A stretch of DNA of 64,000 nucleotides from Deltaproteobacteria bacterium HGW-Deltaproteobacteria-18 (GTDB lineage: Bacteria > Desulfobacterota > Desulfovibrionia > Desulfovibrionales > Desulfomicrobiaceae), in contig PHBE01000001.1 of NCBI GenBank assembly GCA_002841885.1, forward strand, positions 124,001-188,000. Direction: 5' to 3'. The translations under genes were made by a program, and so were the position numbers. This document shows, in pieces, positions 18,288 to 27,584 of the stretch. Below the pieces are notes generated by a model. The model did not search any database, had not been told where the DNA came from, and worked only from the letters and a program-made list of their open reading frames with translations. The stretch's first letter is position 1, and each line of letters starts with the position of its first letter.

Positions 18288-19138
18288 CAGGCCTCCTTCC
18301 TGCCCAGCCGGGCGGCGCTTTTCCAGTACAGGAGGAGCATGAGTCCCATGAGCACGGTCAGGGTCACGCTGGCCGCAGCGCCAAGAGGCCAGTCGCGGGT
18401 GGTCAGGAACTGGTCGCGGATGAAGTTGCCGAGCAGCATGGCCTTGGCACCGCCCAGCACGTCGGACACGTAGAACATGCCGATACCCGGCAGGAAAACC
18501 AGCATGCAGCCGGAGACGATGCCGGGCATGGTCAGGGGCACGACCACTTTCCAGAACGCCCGCCAGGGGCTTGCGCCCAGATCCCGCGCCGCTTCGAGAT
18601 AGCGGCGGTCGAGCCGCTCCAGAGCCGCGTAAAGGGGCAGGATCATGAACGGCAGCAGCGTGTACACAAGCCCCAGCACCACGGCCCCGGGGGTGTACAT
18701 CATGGCCAGGGGCGAATCGATGATGCCCAGAAACAGCAGCACGTTGTTCACGATGCCGCTGGAGTTGAGCATGGCGGTCATGGCGTAGGTGCGCACCAGG
18801 GAATTTGTCCAGAAAGGGATGACTACCAGGAGCAGCAGTGTGTTGCGAAGCGGCTTGCGGGTCCGGGCCAGAATGGCGGCGAAAGGATAGGCCGTGACCA
18901 GGCAGATGACCGTGACCAGGCCCGAAAGGCGCAGGGATGACAGCAGGATGTCCAGATGCGTCGTGTCCATCAGCCGGGCGTAGTTGTTCAGGGAAAAGCC
19001 GGGCTCGATGAAATTGGCGGACGACGTGGAGCTGAAACTGGCCAAAAAGACCAGTATGTTGGGCACAAAAGCGAAAATCGCCATCCAGCAGATGACGCCG
19101 ACAATGACGGCAAGCTTGAAGAAGCCGTCATTTTTCAT
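18287..19138 (-). CDS. potB: Polyamine ABC importer permease PotB
   Basis: 283 residues with six predicted membrane helices. The EAA loop EAARDLGASPWRAFWKVVVP and the segment RTYAMTAMLNSSGIVN are typical of PotB/PotH. The start overlaps the potA end by 11 bases and the stop overlaps the potC start by one. It pairs with PotC in the membrane. Confidence 0.92.
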   Translation of the reverse strand: MKNDGFFKLAVIVGVICWMAIFAFVPNILVFLASFSSTSSANFIEPGFSLNNYARLMDTTHLDILLSSLRLSGLVTVICLVTAYPFAAILARTRKPLRNTLLLLVVIPFWTNSLVRTYAMTAMLNSSGIVNNVLLFLGIIDSPLAMMYTPGAVVLGLVYTLLPFMILPLYAALERLDRRYLEAARDLGASPWRAFWKVVVPLTMPGIVSGCMLVFLPGIGMFYVSDVLGGAKAMLLGNFIRDQFLTTRDWPLGAAASVTLTVLMGLMLLLYWKSAARLGRKEA

Positions 19139-20273
19139 ATGGCAGCACCACTTCCCAGCCCTCGACCCAGCTCACGGCCACCCGGTCCGAAGCCTTGAAA
19201 TAGACGGTCTCGTCGTCCTCGTTGAAAAATTCCGTGGCCGTGACGGTGCCACCTGCATCCAGCCTGACCACGACATCGTAGGTCGCGCCCTTGTAGATGG
19301 TCTCTTCCACCGTGCCTACCAGGGAACGATCGCGAGAAAAGACATCCTCCAGTTCGGGGTCCTCGGCCAGGTCCTTCAGGGTCTCGACTCGCAGATCCTC
19401 CGGACGCAGCAGGATGTGGACCTTCTCCTGCGGCCGGAAGGCGTGGCTGGTGCGCATGAACACGTCCAGTCCCTGCGCCCGCACCCTGGCGCGTCCCTCG
19501 CCCAGTTCCACCACCTCGGCATCGATGATGTTGATCTCGCCCACGAAGCGGGCCACGTAAAGGTTGCGGGGTTCCTCGTAGACGCTGACCGGAGTGCCGA
19601 TCTGCTCGATGTGGCCGTTGTTCATGACCACAACGCGATCGGACATGGAAAAGGCCTCCTCCTGATCGTGGGTGACGAGGACGAAGGTGATGCCGAGCTT
19701 GCGCTGCAAATGTTTCAGATCGAGTTGCATCTGCTTGCGCAGCCGGTAATCAAGGGCGGAGAGCGGTTCGTCCAGAAGCAGCACGAGCGGCCTGTTGATG
19801 ATGGCGCGTGCGATGGCCACCCGCTGCTGCTGTCCGCCGGAGAGCTTGCCGACCATGCGCGACTCGAAGCCCTCGAGCTGAACCAGGCGCAGGGTCTCAC
19901 GCACTTCGATGCCGATCTCGGCGGCAGAACGCTTCTTCATGCGCAGCCCGAAGGCGACGTTGTCGAAGACATTCATGTGCGGAAAAAGAGCGTAGCTCTG
20001 AAAGACCGTATTGACGTTGCGTCGCTCCGGTGGGAGATCGGTCACGATCTTGCCGTCAATGGAGATGACTCCGGCGGTGGCGCTTTCAAAACCGGCCACG
20101 AGACGCAGGATGGTTGTCTTGCCGCAACCGGAAGGCCCAAGGATGGTCAGAAACTCTCCGCGCTGCACGTCGAGAGACACGTCCGTCAAGGCATGCTGCC
20201 CCTCGTAGCTCTTTGCCACGTTCCGTAATTGAACCACCGGCAATGCCTGACTCTGCGCCGCGCAATCCGTCAT
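19128..20273 (-). CDS. potA: Polyamine ABC importer ATPase PotA
   Basis: 381 residues. Walker A GPSGCGKTT, signature [14 protein letters not shown], Walker B LLLDEPLSALD, H-loop VTHDQEEA, and a C-terminal TOBE regulatory region (about 275-380). It is the first gene of potABCD and powers uptake. Start chosen at ATG 20273 (MTDCAAQ), which has GGAGGGG 4-5 bases upstream; the frame remains open for 190 further bases but that part is unlike the family. The potA-nnr intergenic space must hold divergent promoters; I see no clear consensus there. Confidence 0.92.
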   Translation of the reverse strand: MTDCAAQSQALPVVQLRNVAKSYEGQHALTDVSLDVQRGEFLTILGPSGCGKTTILRLVAGFESATAGVISIDGKIVTDLPPERRNVNTVFQSYALFPHMNVFDNVAFGLRMKKRSAAEIGIEVRETLRLVQLEGFESRMVGKLSGGQQQRVAIARAIINRPLVLLLDEPLSALDYRLRKQMQLDLKHLQRKLGITFVLVTHDQEEAFSMSDRVVVMNNGHIEQIGTPVSVYEEPRNLYVARFVGEINIIDAEVVELGEGRARVRAQGLDVFMRTSHAFRPQEKVHILLRPEDLRVETLKDLAEDPELEDVFSRDRSLVGTVEETIYKGATYDVVVRLDAGGTVTATEFFNEDDETVYFKASDRVAVSWVEGWEVVLPYEK

Positions 20274-20540
20274 GACCCCTCCAGACAAATAATTCAGCCG
20301 GGGCGCAGACATGGCGACAATTCCCAGCAAGCCCTTTTTTTTGGAGAAGATAGAGTGCCGAGTCAAGGACAATTTTCCCGTATGCGGCCTGACCCGGGGA
20401 CAAGATCGTGAGGAAAAGGACATGGGTGGCGCATGACGAAAAATAATGGCACAGAGCCCTCTCATATCAAGCAGGCCGCAACCGGGCCCTGGATTCCACT
20501 TTGGAAGACAAAGACGAAGACCTCACGTGAAGGAGATCAA

Positions 20541-22097
20541 ATGGTTACCCTTTTGCCCACTCCCGAGGAAATGTCCCGCTGGGACAGACTGACAATTGAT
20601 GAATTCGGACTGTCCGGACAAATCCTGATGGAAAACGCCAGCAGGGCCGCTCTTTATGCCCTCAAAAAAGAATTCGGGCCCCTGCGTGGTGCCTCGGTCA
20701 TGGTTTTTGCCGGTCCCGGCAACAATGGCGGCGACGCCTTCGCCTTCGCCAGGCATCTGGTCAATCTGGGGGCGACAGTCCTCATCCTGCACGCCAAGCA
20801 TCTCGCGCAGTATACCCATGACTCCGCCTACCACCTGAAACTGGCCATGGACATGGGCATCCCCTGCTCCTACCTGCCCGAATACGAAATGGATCTGGTG
20901 CCAAAGATCGACATCATCGTGGACGGCCTGCTCGGAACCGGCTTCGAGGGCCCGCTGCGCCCGAGCATGAAGGATTGGATCAAGTCCATCAACAAGCTCG
21001 GCGCAGAATCCTATGTCCTGTCCCTGGACATCCCCTCGGGGCTCAGCGGCACCACGGGCCAACCCATGCCCATCGCGGTCGAGGCCGACCTGACCGTGAC
21101 CTTCGAGGAGGCCAAGCTCGGGTTGTTCCTGCCACCAGCCAAAGGCCATATCGGCAAGCTGGTCACGTCCAAGATCGGCATTCCGCGACACATCAAGGAA
21201 CAGCACCCGCCCACCCACATCGCCCTGGGACCGAATCTTGCGAACCTGCTGCCCGAACCGGGCTCGACCATGCACAAGGGAGAAGCGGGGCACATCATGA
21301 TCCTGGGGGGCTCCCCCGGGCTGACCGGAGCGCCCATGCTCGCGGCCCGTGCGGCTTTCCGCTCCGGCGCGGGTCTGGTCAGCATAGCCTGCCCAAAGGC
21401 CCTGACTCCGGCTTACGGCAGCTTTCCCGAAGTCATGACCCTGGGCCTTGGCGATTCGGATCAATGGAGCGCCGATTGCTTCGATTCCCTCCTGCCTAGC
21501 CTTTCGCGCTTCTCGGCCGTGGTCTTCGGGCCCGGCCTTGGACGCAGTGATGGAGCCATGGCATTTTTGGAGCGCTATCTGACCAATCCTCACGCCAGGA
21601 CCCTTTACGACGCCGATGCCCTCTTTCTGCTGGCCCAGCGCCCCGATCTCCTGACTCTCACCGGTCCGGACGCCGTACTGACCCCGCATCCCGGGGAGAT
21701 GGCCAATTTCTTCGGGGTCACGCCTGGGGACATCAATCTCTCAAGGGCCAGCTTTGCCAGGGAATTCTCTTTTGGACACCGCGTCAATCTGGTCCTCAAA
21801 GGCGCGGCGACCATTGTCGCCGGGCACGAGGACCCCATCGCCATATCTCCGTTCTGTGCCCCCAACCTGGCCATTGCCGGATCGGGCGACGTGCTCGCCG
21901 GAATCATCGGCAGTCTCATGGCCCAGGGGCACCCGCCATTGACCGCCGCCCAGATCGGCGTGTACTGGCACGGGTATGCGGGCACTCAGCTCGCCGATGA
22001 TTTCCCATACCGGGGCAACACACCCATGGAAATCGCCGATCACCTGCCAACCGCCCTGAAGGAGTGGAAAAAATGCGTACAGCTCAAGATATCATGA
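20541..22097 (+). CDS. nnr: Bifunctional NAD(P)H-hydrate epimerase/dehydratase
   Basis: 518 residues. N-terminal YjeF_N epimerase domain (about 1-220, with MENASRAA and VFAGPGNNGGDAFAFARHL) and C-terminal ADP-dependent dehydratase domain (about 235-515, with LGGSPGLTGAPMLAARAA, DADAL, TPHPGEMA and the NLAIAGSGDVLAGIIG phosphate loop). Together they repair hydrated NADH and NADPH damaged by heat or GAPDH. ATG 20541 has AAGGAG 6 bases upstream; an in-frame ATG at 20433 has none. It overlaps the CBS gene by 25 bases, starting a run nnr-CBS-tsaE-rarA. Confidence 0.93.
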   Translation: MVTLLPTPEEMSRWDRLTIDEFGLSGQILMENASRAALYALKKEFGPLRGASVMVFAGPGNNGGDAFAFARHLVNLGATVLILHAKHLAQYTHDSAYHLKLAMDMGIPCSYLPEYEMDLVPKIDIIVDGLLGTGFEGPLRPSMKDWIKSINKLGAESYVLSLDIPSGLSGTTGQPMPIAVEADLTVTFEEAKLGLFLPPAKGHIGKLVTSKIGIPRHIKEQHPPTHIALGPNLANLLPEPGSTMHKGEAGHIMILGGSPGLTGAPMLAARAAFRSGAGLVSIACPKALTPAYGSFPEVMTLGLGDSDQWSADCFDSLLPSLSRFSAVVFGPGLGRSDGAMAFLERYLTNPHARTLYDADALFLLAQRPDLLTLTGPDAVLTPHPGEMANFFGVTPGDINLSRASFAREFSFGHRVNLVLKGAATIVAGHEDPIAISPFCAPNLAIAGSGDVLAGIIGSLMAQGHPPLTAAQIGVYWHGYAGTQLADDFPYRGNTPMEIADHLPTALKEWKKCVQLKIS

Positions 22098-22528
22098 CCA
22101 CCGAGGTCATCACCATCAGCCCCGAGGCAGACATAACCGAAGCCGTGAAGATCCTGCTTGACAAGGGTGTCAACGGACTTCCCGTGGTCGATGAAAGCGG
22201 CCACCTGGTCGGCATTCTGTGCCAGAGCGATCTGGTCCGCATGCAGAAAAGCCTGCCCATCCCCTCTCTTTTCACCCTGCTGGACGGCTTCGTGCCCCTG
22301 TCCTCCTCGGCCCTGCTCGAGGCGGAAGTCAAACGCATCGCCGCTTCCAAGGTTTCCGACGCCATGAGCACCAAAGTGGTCACCATCGGCCCGGACATGA
22401 CCATCGACGAGATCGCGGCCCTCATGGTCGACAAGAAGTTCCACACCCTGCCCGTCACGGACAACGGCAAACTGCTGGGGGTTGTCGGCAAGAAAGACGT
22501 CATCAAAACGCTGATTCCGCATTCATGA
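22073..22528 (+). CDS. CBS-domain pair protein
   Basis: 151 residues consisting of two CBS motifs (about 1-60 and 92-150), each with the MTTEVITISPEAD / MSTKVVTIGPDMT type start and GLPVVDESGHLVGI / TLPVTDNGKLLGV type end. CBS pairs bind adenine nucleotides and act as energy sensors, but no effector domain is attached, so its role is unknown. It starts inside the end of nnr (AAGGAG with 8-base spacing to ATG 22073; a GTG at 22064 lies too close to that site) and overlaps tsaE by ATGA, so all three are coupled. Confidence 0.9.
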   Translation: MRTAQDIMTTEVITISPEADITEAVKILLDKGVNGLPVVDESGHLVGILCQSDLVRMQKSLPIPSLFTLLDGFVPLSSSALLEAEVKRIAASKVSDAMSTKVVTIGPDMTIDEIAALMVDKKFHTLPVTDNGKLLGVVGKKDVIKTLIPHS

Positions 22529-23001
22529 TCCTTGTCCTGACCTCTCTTGAAGCGACGGCCGCCCTGGCGCAGGCCTTTGCGGCCTGCGTCGCGGACAGCC
22601 CGGCCCTCCCCCCCGTGCTGCTGCACGGCCAGCTCGGGGCCGGGAAAACGACCTTCATCCGGGAACTGGTCCAGAATCTGCCGGGAAGCGAAAACGCCGA
22701 GGTCAGCAGCCCCAGCTTCAACATCCTGAACCTCTACCCCACGACGCCGCCCGTGGGGCATTTCGACCTTTACCGCACCGAGGGCCGGGGCTTTGATCCC
22801 GATCTGGAAGAGACCCTCTTCGCTCCGGACCACTTCTGCCTGCTGGAATGGGCCGAATTCCTCCCTAAGGACAGCATGCCAGACTCCCACATCGACATGT
22901 TCTGGACAGCCGAGGCAGAGGCCAGAACCGTGCAGATCACCGCCCACGGGCCCGAAGCCCAGGCCTTTCTGGATTGCCTGGAAAAGGCCGCAAGCATTTA
23001 G
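22525..23001 (+). CDS. tsaE: tRNA t6A synthesis ATPase TsaE
   Basis: 158 residues, usual size. Walker A GQLGAGKTTFIREL, switch-like SSPSFNIL, HFDLYRT and LLEWAEFL are the standard TsaE blocks. With TsaB and TsaD it makes threonylcarbamoyl-adenosine at position 37 of ANN-decoding tRNAs, an essential modification. ATG 22525 overlaps the CBS stop. Its partners are not in the window. Confidence 0.93.
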   Translation: MILVLTSLEATAALAQAFAACVADSPALPPVLLHGQLGAGKTTFIRELVQNLPGSENAEVSSPSFNILNLYPTTPPVGHFDLYRTEGRGFDPDLEETLFAPDHFCLLEWAEFLPKDSMPDSHIDMFWTAEAEARTVQITAHGPEAQAFLDCLEKAASI

Positions 23002-23015
23002 CCGGAATTATCATC

Positions 23016-24266
23016 GTGTCCCAAAAAAGACCTCTCGCCGAATCCCTGCGCCCGGAGTCCCTCGACGACTTTATCGGCCAAAGCCATTTTCGCCAGCGCC
23101 TGCGCACCCTGATGCAGTCCAAGGACCTGCCGAGCCTGCTGCTCTTCGGCCCTCCCGGCTGCGGCAAATCCACGGTGGCCCTGCTGCTGGCCAAACACGC
23201 GGGCAAGCCCTTCGTGCGGGTCAGCGCTCCCGAGGTGGGCATCACCGCCCTGCGCAAACAGCTTCAGGACAAGGAAATCCTGATCCTGGACGAATTGCAC
23301 CGCTATTCCAAGGCCCAGCAGGATTTCTTCCTGCCGCTCCTTGAGACGGGCGAACTGACGCTCATCGCCACGACCACGGAAAACCCGTCCTTCAGCGTCA
23401 CGCGCCAGCTTCTTTCCCGGCTGCACGTATTGCGCCTGCGCTCGCTCGGCATGCCTGAACTGGTGGATGTGGGCAAGCGGGGCATGGAAAAACTCGGCTC
23501 GCTCATCCCGGAAAAAAGTCTGGAGCTTTTGGCCACGCTCTCTGGTGGGGATGCGCGCACCATGCTCAATCTGGTGGAATTTGCGGCGGGACTCGAAGAA
23601 AAGGATCTGGAACCCGATCAGCTCAAGACCCGATTGCCGGAGATCGTGCTGCGCGGAGACAGGGAAGGCGATTCACATTACGAGCTGGCTTCGGCGCTGA
23701 TCAAGTCCATCCGGGGCTCGGACCCGGATGCGGCACTGTACTACCTGGCCAGCCTGGTTGAGACCGGCGAAGACCCGCGCTTCATCTGCCGCAGGCTGAT
23801 CCTCTCGGCCGCCGAGGACGTAGGCCTCGGCGACCCAATGGCCTTGCCCCTGGCCGTATCCTGCGAGCAGGCGGTGGAACGCGTCGGCATGCCCGAGGGC
23901 TGGATTCCCATGGCCGAAACCACCGTGTATCTGGCCCTGGCGCCCAAGAGCAACTCGGCCTACGCCGGATACCTCTCGGCCGTGAAGGAAATCCGCACCA
24001 ACGGCGCAAAGCCCGTGCCGCTGCACCTGCGCAACGCCTCCACCAGCCTGCAAAAGGAGTGGGGCTACGGCCAGGGCTACAAGTATCCCCACGCCTATCC
24101 CGAAGCCTGGGTCGAACAGGACTACCTGCCCCCGGAACTCAAAGGCCGCGTCTTCTATCAGGCCAAGAACCAGGGCCACGAGGAACGCCTGGCCCTTTGG
24201 ACCCGCAAACTCAAGGCCTCTCGCCTGAGACCCAAGGGAAAGGATGCCAAGGATTGGACGGGATGA
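23016..24266 (+). CDS. rarA: Replication-associated recombination ATPase RarA (MgsA)
   Basis: 416 residues. AAA+ core with LAESLRPESLDDFIGQ, Walker A GPPGCGKST, Walker B ILILDELHR, sensor 1 ATTENPSF, then the C-terminal MgsA domain (AGYLSAVKEI, LPPELKGRVFYQ). RarA acts at stalled or blocked replication forks, with clamp-loader-like architecture. I chose GTG 23016 because family members start at VSQKRPLAES-like sequence; an ATG at 22974 would overlap tsaE by 28 bases and add residues not typical of the family. The ribosome site before GTG is weak. Confidence 0.9.
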   Translation: MSQKRPLAESLRPESLDDFIGQSHFRQRLRTLMQSKDLPSLLLFGPPGCGKSTVALLLAKHAGKPFVRVSAPEVGITALRKQLQDKEILILDELHRYSKAQQDFFLPLLETGELTLIATTTENPSFSVTRQLLSRLHVLRLRSLGMPELVDVGKRGMEKLGSLIPEKSLELLATLSGGDARTMLNLVEFAAGLEEKDLEPDQLKTRLPEIVLRGDREGDSHYELASALIKSIRGSDPDAALYYLASLVETGEDPRFICRRLILSAAEDVGLGDPMALPLAVSCEQAVERVGMPEGWIPMAETTVYLALAPKSNSAYAGYLSAVKEIRTNGAKPVPLHLRNASTSLQKEWGYGQGYKYPHAYPEAWVEQDYLPPELKGRVFYQAKNQGHEERLALWTRKLKASRLRPKGKDAKDWTG

Positions 24267-24289
24267 CTTAATGCAAAAGCCCGAGCGTT

Positions 24290-24454
24290 CCGGTGCGGCC
24301 CGGGCGAGGGCCGTCGACTGTTTGACTGAGCCAGGCATCGCAAGGCTCACGCGTTGCCTGACGCGCTGTCACGGCCTCGCGCCTTGTCACGCAACGCTTG
24401 AGCCTTACGAGGCCCGCGAAGGAGTTTCGACGGCCATCGCCCGGGGTGCACCGG
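24290..24454. repeat. Structured inverted-repeat element, family 1, copy 1
   Basis: 165 bases in the rarA/PAPS-reductase-like intergenic space. Outer arms (about 24290-24315 and 24429-24454) pair with few mismatches. An inner stem pairs 24342-24348 with 24400-24406 and 24351-24357 with 24391-24397. Between outer and inner stems lie GACTGAGCCAGGCATCG on the left and TTACGAGGCCCGCGAAGGAG on the right, which are shared with copy 2 at 36906. No reading frame. Confidence 0.8.
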
Positions 24455-24499
24455 AGCGCGACCGCGCCGTCGCTATTCCCGTTTCATGGAAAGGCATGG

Positions 24500-24519
24500 A
24501 TTCCCGCCTGCGCGGGAAT
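24500..24519. repeat. Short palindromic repeat of the ATTCCC...GGGAAT type
   Basis: Perfect palindrome ATTCCCGC-ctgc-GCGGGAAT. Similar intergenic palindromes are scattered through many proteobacterial genomes (the neisserial dRS3 is one). It lies 45 bases beyond the family 1 copy 1 element. Confidence 0.6.
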
Positions 24520-24550
24520 GACATTGAGGCGTATCAGAAACGCGGTATCC

Positions 24551-25213
24551 CTAAAAATAACCCAGGCTCCTGAGCTGTCCCATCCTCTCCTCCTTGGCCG
24601 AATCCCGCCCCGAGCGCTCTCCCCGGGCCGAGCGCAAGGTGCAGGGCATGCAGCCCAGCGACCGGTAGCCCTGGTCGTAGAGGGTGCACCACGGGATGGA
24701 CTCGCGCACCATGAAGGTCCAGACGTCCAGCTCCGTCCATTCCAGGATGGGCAGGGCCCGGACGTGATCTCCGTGATCCTCCAGCCATGGCCGGTCGGCC
24801 CGGTCCGGATTCTCGTCGGCGCGCACGCCGGTCAGCAGGGCCGGAATTTCAAGTCGTGCGACGGCCTCGTTCAGGGGACGGATCTTCAGATCGCCGCAGC
24901 AGGCCACCGGGTCCACGGCCAACGCATAGCGTGTCAGCTCGACTTCGGGACGTGCGACATGCAGTTCCAGATTCCACTCCCGGGTCAGGCGATCGCGAAA
25001 GTCCAGTACTTCCGGAAACTTGCAGCCTGTATCCAGGTTCAGGACACGCACCGGCGCCGGACCTGCATGCTCGCGCAGCACCTCCCGCCACAGGGCCAGC
25101 ACCACGGTCGAATCCTTGCCTCCGGTCCAGCCCACGGTCGCGCCGGGACCGAAACGCTTCAGCACTTCGACCATGCGATTCCTGGCGAGGGCCTCTTTTT
25201 CGGAAAGAGTCAT
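24551..25213 (-). CDS. PAPS-reductase-like (PP-loop) protein
   Basis: 220 residues. PP-loop VGWTGGKDSTVVL, then LNLDTGCKFPEVLDFRD and C-terminal GYRSLGCMPCT, the layout of phosphoadenosine-phosphosulfate reductase/CysD-like proteins. True assimilatory reductases have a CGLH motif or paired cysteines; here only CC (VDPVACCGDLKIRPLNEA) and the CMPC pair are seen. PAPS/APS or another adenylated substrate is plausible. Start set at ATG 25213 by family alignment from memory; the ribosome site is poor (GGGCGGGTCGGGGC). It is 55 bases downstream of the sensor kinase gene and may be co-transcribed. Confidence 0.75.
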   Translation of the reverse strand: MTLSEKEALARNRMVEVLKRFGPGATVGWTGGKDSTVVLALWREVLREHAGPAPVRVLNLDTGCKFPEVLDFRDRLTREWNLELHVARPEVELTRYALAVDPVACCGDLKIRPLNEAVARLEIPALLTGVRADENPDRADRPWLEDHGDHVRALPILEWTELDVWTFMVRESIPWCTLYDQGYRSLGCMPCTLRSARGERSGRDSAKEERMGQLRSLGYF

Positions 25214-25268
25214 GCCCCGACCCGCCCAAGGCAGACCGCGTCCCGTACACATTTCAAAAGACAACGCA

Positions 25269-27584
25269 TTATTCCCGCCTTTGATTTTCCGCCGGAAGTT
25301 CAATGATGAAGCGCGTCCCACGCCCCGGATCGGACTCGACATCCATGGTGCCGCCATGCCCCTTGGTCACTATGAAGTAGGACACGGAAAGCCCCAGGCC
25401 CGTACCCTGTCCGGGCGGCTTGGTGGTGAAGAAAGGCTCGAAGATGCGCCGGCTGATATCCGCCTTCATGCCGGGTCCGTTGTCCTCGATCTCGATCCTG
25501 ACCCGATCGCCAACGCCGAACGCCCGGATCTCCAGACGCGGATTCTCGACGGGGGGCGTGACCTCGGCCATGGCCTGGGCCGCGTTGCGCAGGATGTTCA
25601 GAAACACCTGTTCGATCTCCGTCTCGGTGCAGGGCAGCTTGCAGAGCCCCTCCTCGACAACTACCCGCAAGTCCATTTTCTTGAAATCGTAGAATTTCTT
25701 CAGATCGTAATCATTCCTTGCCAGCGTCAGGGAGTGTTCGATGATGGTCCCAAGATCGCACTGGGAGCGCCCCGATTCCGCCAGTCTGCTAAAGTCCAGC
25801 ATGCGCCGGATGATACCCGCAGCCCGCGTGGCCGCCTCCTGAATGTCAGCGATGAAGAGGTCGAGCTTGCGTGCGCGCATGTAACGCGCCATGAGCTCCA
25901 TATCCAGTCCTATGCTCTGCGCAATCTCGTTGTTCTTCGGGAAATCGGGCCGCGTGCGCCGCACGAGGTTGTAGGATGCCTGCAGGATGATGCCCAGGGG
26001 ATTGTTGATCTCGTGGGCGATGCCCGCGGCCATGCCCCCCACCGAGCGCATCTTCTCGCTCTGGATCATGACCTCCCGCAACTTCTTCATCTGCGTGATA
26101 TCGCGCAGCACGGCCAGCAGGTGCGGAACTCCGTCGAGTTCCAGGGTCTGGCAGGTCATGGCGCTGACCACGGTGGAGCCGTCCTTGTGCAGGGCCTCGA
26201 ATTCAAAGTCGCGCAGAAAACCGTCGTGCTCAAGACGTCTGTAGATTTCTTCGCGTTCCCCGGAATTACGGTAAATGCTCAGATCCATGAGCGTCCGGCC
26301 CAAAGCCTCTTCACGGCTGTAACCAGAGATGTTCGTAAAGGACTCGTTGACGTCGACAAGGCGTCCGCTGCCGACGACGAGCAGCACGATGGCATCAGGC
26401 GAGAGGCGGAAAAGCTGGGAAAACTTCTCTTCGGACTGACGGAGCCTCTCCTCGGCCAGACGCCGCTCGGTGACATCGGTATGGGTCCCGCTCAAAAGCA
26501 GCGGCTTTCCGGCGGCGTCGCGTTCGATGACATCGCCGCGTCCCAGAATCCATCTCCAGTCCCCGTATTTCGTATGCATGCGAAATTCGGAGTTGTACGA
26601 CTTGGCCCCGTTGGAGTTCACGACATCTTGAATCTGCGGATAAACCTGTAAAAAATCCTCGGGATGACAAAGATCCTTCCAGGTCTGAAAGCTCATGGGC
26701 AGTTCCTGGTCCGCGTAGCCGAGCATCTCGTACCAGCGAGGGCTGAAATAGGCCTGTCCGGTGTCGAAAGACCATTCCCAGATGCCGTCGGAACTTGCCA
26801 GAATGGCACGGGAAAGCCGCCGCTCGCTCCGGGCCAGGGCCTGATGCGCGTCATCGAGATCGCGGTAGGAGGTGTTCAGACGTTCCAGCAGCTCCTGAAA
26901 GGCCCGGCCAAGATTCGCGATTTCCTCATCAGCCTTCAAAGCCGGAACCTTGAAATTGCGGGTCTCGGTGTTCACTTGCCGCATGGCCGTTCCAAGGCTG
27001 CGCAGGGGACTGACCACAGACTTTCGCAAACGGCGACGCAACAACAGCTGCGTGCAGAGCAGGGTCATGACGAGAATGCCGAACATGAAGACGAAAAAAC
27101 TGAGTGTCTGCTTGCGCAAAAGAGACAGGTCATGGTTGATGCGCAGCCACCCGATGGTTTCGCCCGCCGCGACGATCGGCCGGGTGAAGCGCAATGCCGA
27201 GAAGTCATGATCGAAGGCATAGCCCAGAGCAGGGTCCCAGCGATCAACGTCAAGCGGCTTTGAGACCTCCACCGCCGTGCCCTTCGACGCGGCGGCCAGA
27301 GGGAGACCCTGTGCATGGTACAGTTCGACCCGCAACACGTCCTCGACCATGCTGATCTCGGCCAGACGCATGTCGAGGGCCCGGATGCGCCGCTCGAAGA
27401 GTTCATTGGCCAGACTGTCCTGCTCCCTGGCGGCCAGGGTATCGAGGATGCGGCAGACGATATGGATATTGTCGTCCTTCCAGCGCACCAGCATGAAACT
27501 GGCCAGGGCGACAAAAAGGACTGCGATCACGGCGAAGGTGATCAGGATATCCTGATTCATTCGCTGGGAGATGCTTTTGTTCAT
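25269..27584 (-). CDS. Membrane sensor histidine kinase with two PAS domains, coupled to a periplasmic binding protein
   Basis: 771 residues: membrane helix (about 14-33), periplasmic loop of about 125 residues, second helix (about 161-182), HAMP (about 183-240), PAS 1 (about 258-375), PAS 2 (about 385-498), HisKA with H524 in AGIAHEINNPLG, and HATPase with NILRNAAQA, DNGPGM and GTGLGLSV. No receiver domain. Its ATG overlaps the stop of the upstream ligand-binding-protein gene (ATGA), which suggests the binding protein presents the signal to the kinase, as LuxP does to LuxQ. No response regulator adjoins it, so its target is unknown. Confidence 0.9.
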   Translation of the reverse strand: MNKSISQRMNQDILITFAVIAVLFVALASFMLVRWKDDNIHIVCRILDTLAAREQDSLANELFERRIRALDMRLAEISMVEDVLRVELYHAQGLPLAAASKGTAVEVSKPLDVDRWDPALGYAFDHDFSALRFTRPIVAAGETIGWLRINHDLSLLRKQTLSFFVFMFGILVMTLLCTQLLLRRRLRKSVVSPLRSLGTAMRQVNTETRNFKVPALKADEEIANLGRAFQELLERLNTSYRDLDDAHQALARSERRLSRAILASSDGIWEWSFDTGQAYFSPRWYEMLGYADQELPMSFQTWKDLCHPEDFLQVYPQIQDVVNSNGAKSYNSEFRMHTKYGDWRWILGRGDVIERDAAGKPLLLSGTHTDVTERRLAEERLRQSEEKFSQLFRLSPDAIVLLVVGSGRLVDVNESFTNISGYSREEALGRTLMDLSIYRNSGEREEIYRRLEHDGFLRDFEFEALHKDGSTVVSAMTCQTLELDGVPHLLAVLRDITQMKKLREVMIQSEKMRSVGGMAAGIAHEINNPLGIILQASYNLVRRTRPDFPKNNEIAQSIGLDMELMARYMRARKLDLFIADIQEAATRAAGIIRRMLDFSRLAESGRSQCDLGTIIEHSLTLARNDYDLKKFYDFKKMDLRVVVEEGLCKLPCTETEIEQVFLNILRNAAQAMAEVTPPVENPRLEIRAFGVGDRVRIEIEDNGPGMKADISRRIFEPFFTTKPPGQGTGLGLSVSYFIVTKGHGGTMDVESDPGRGTRFIIELPAENQRRE

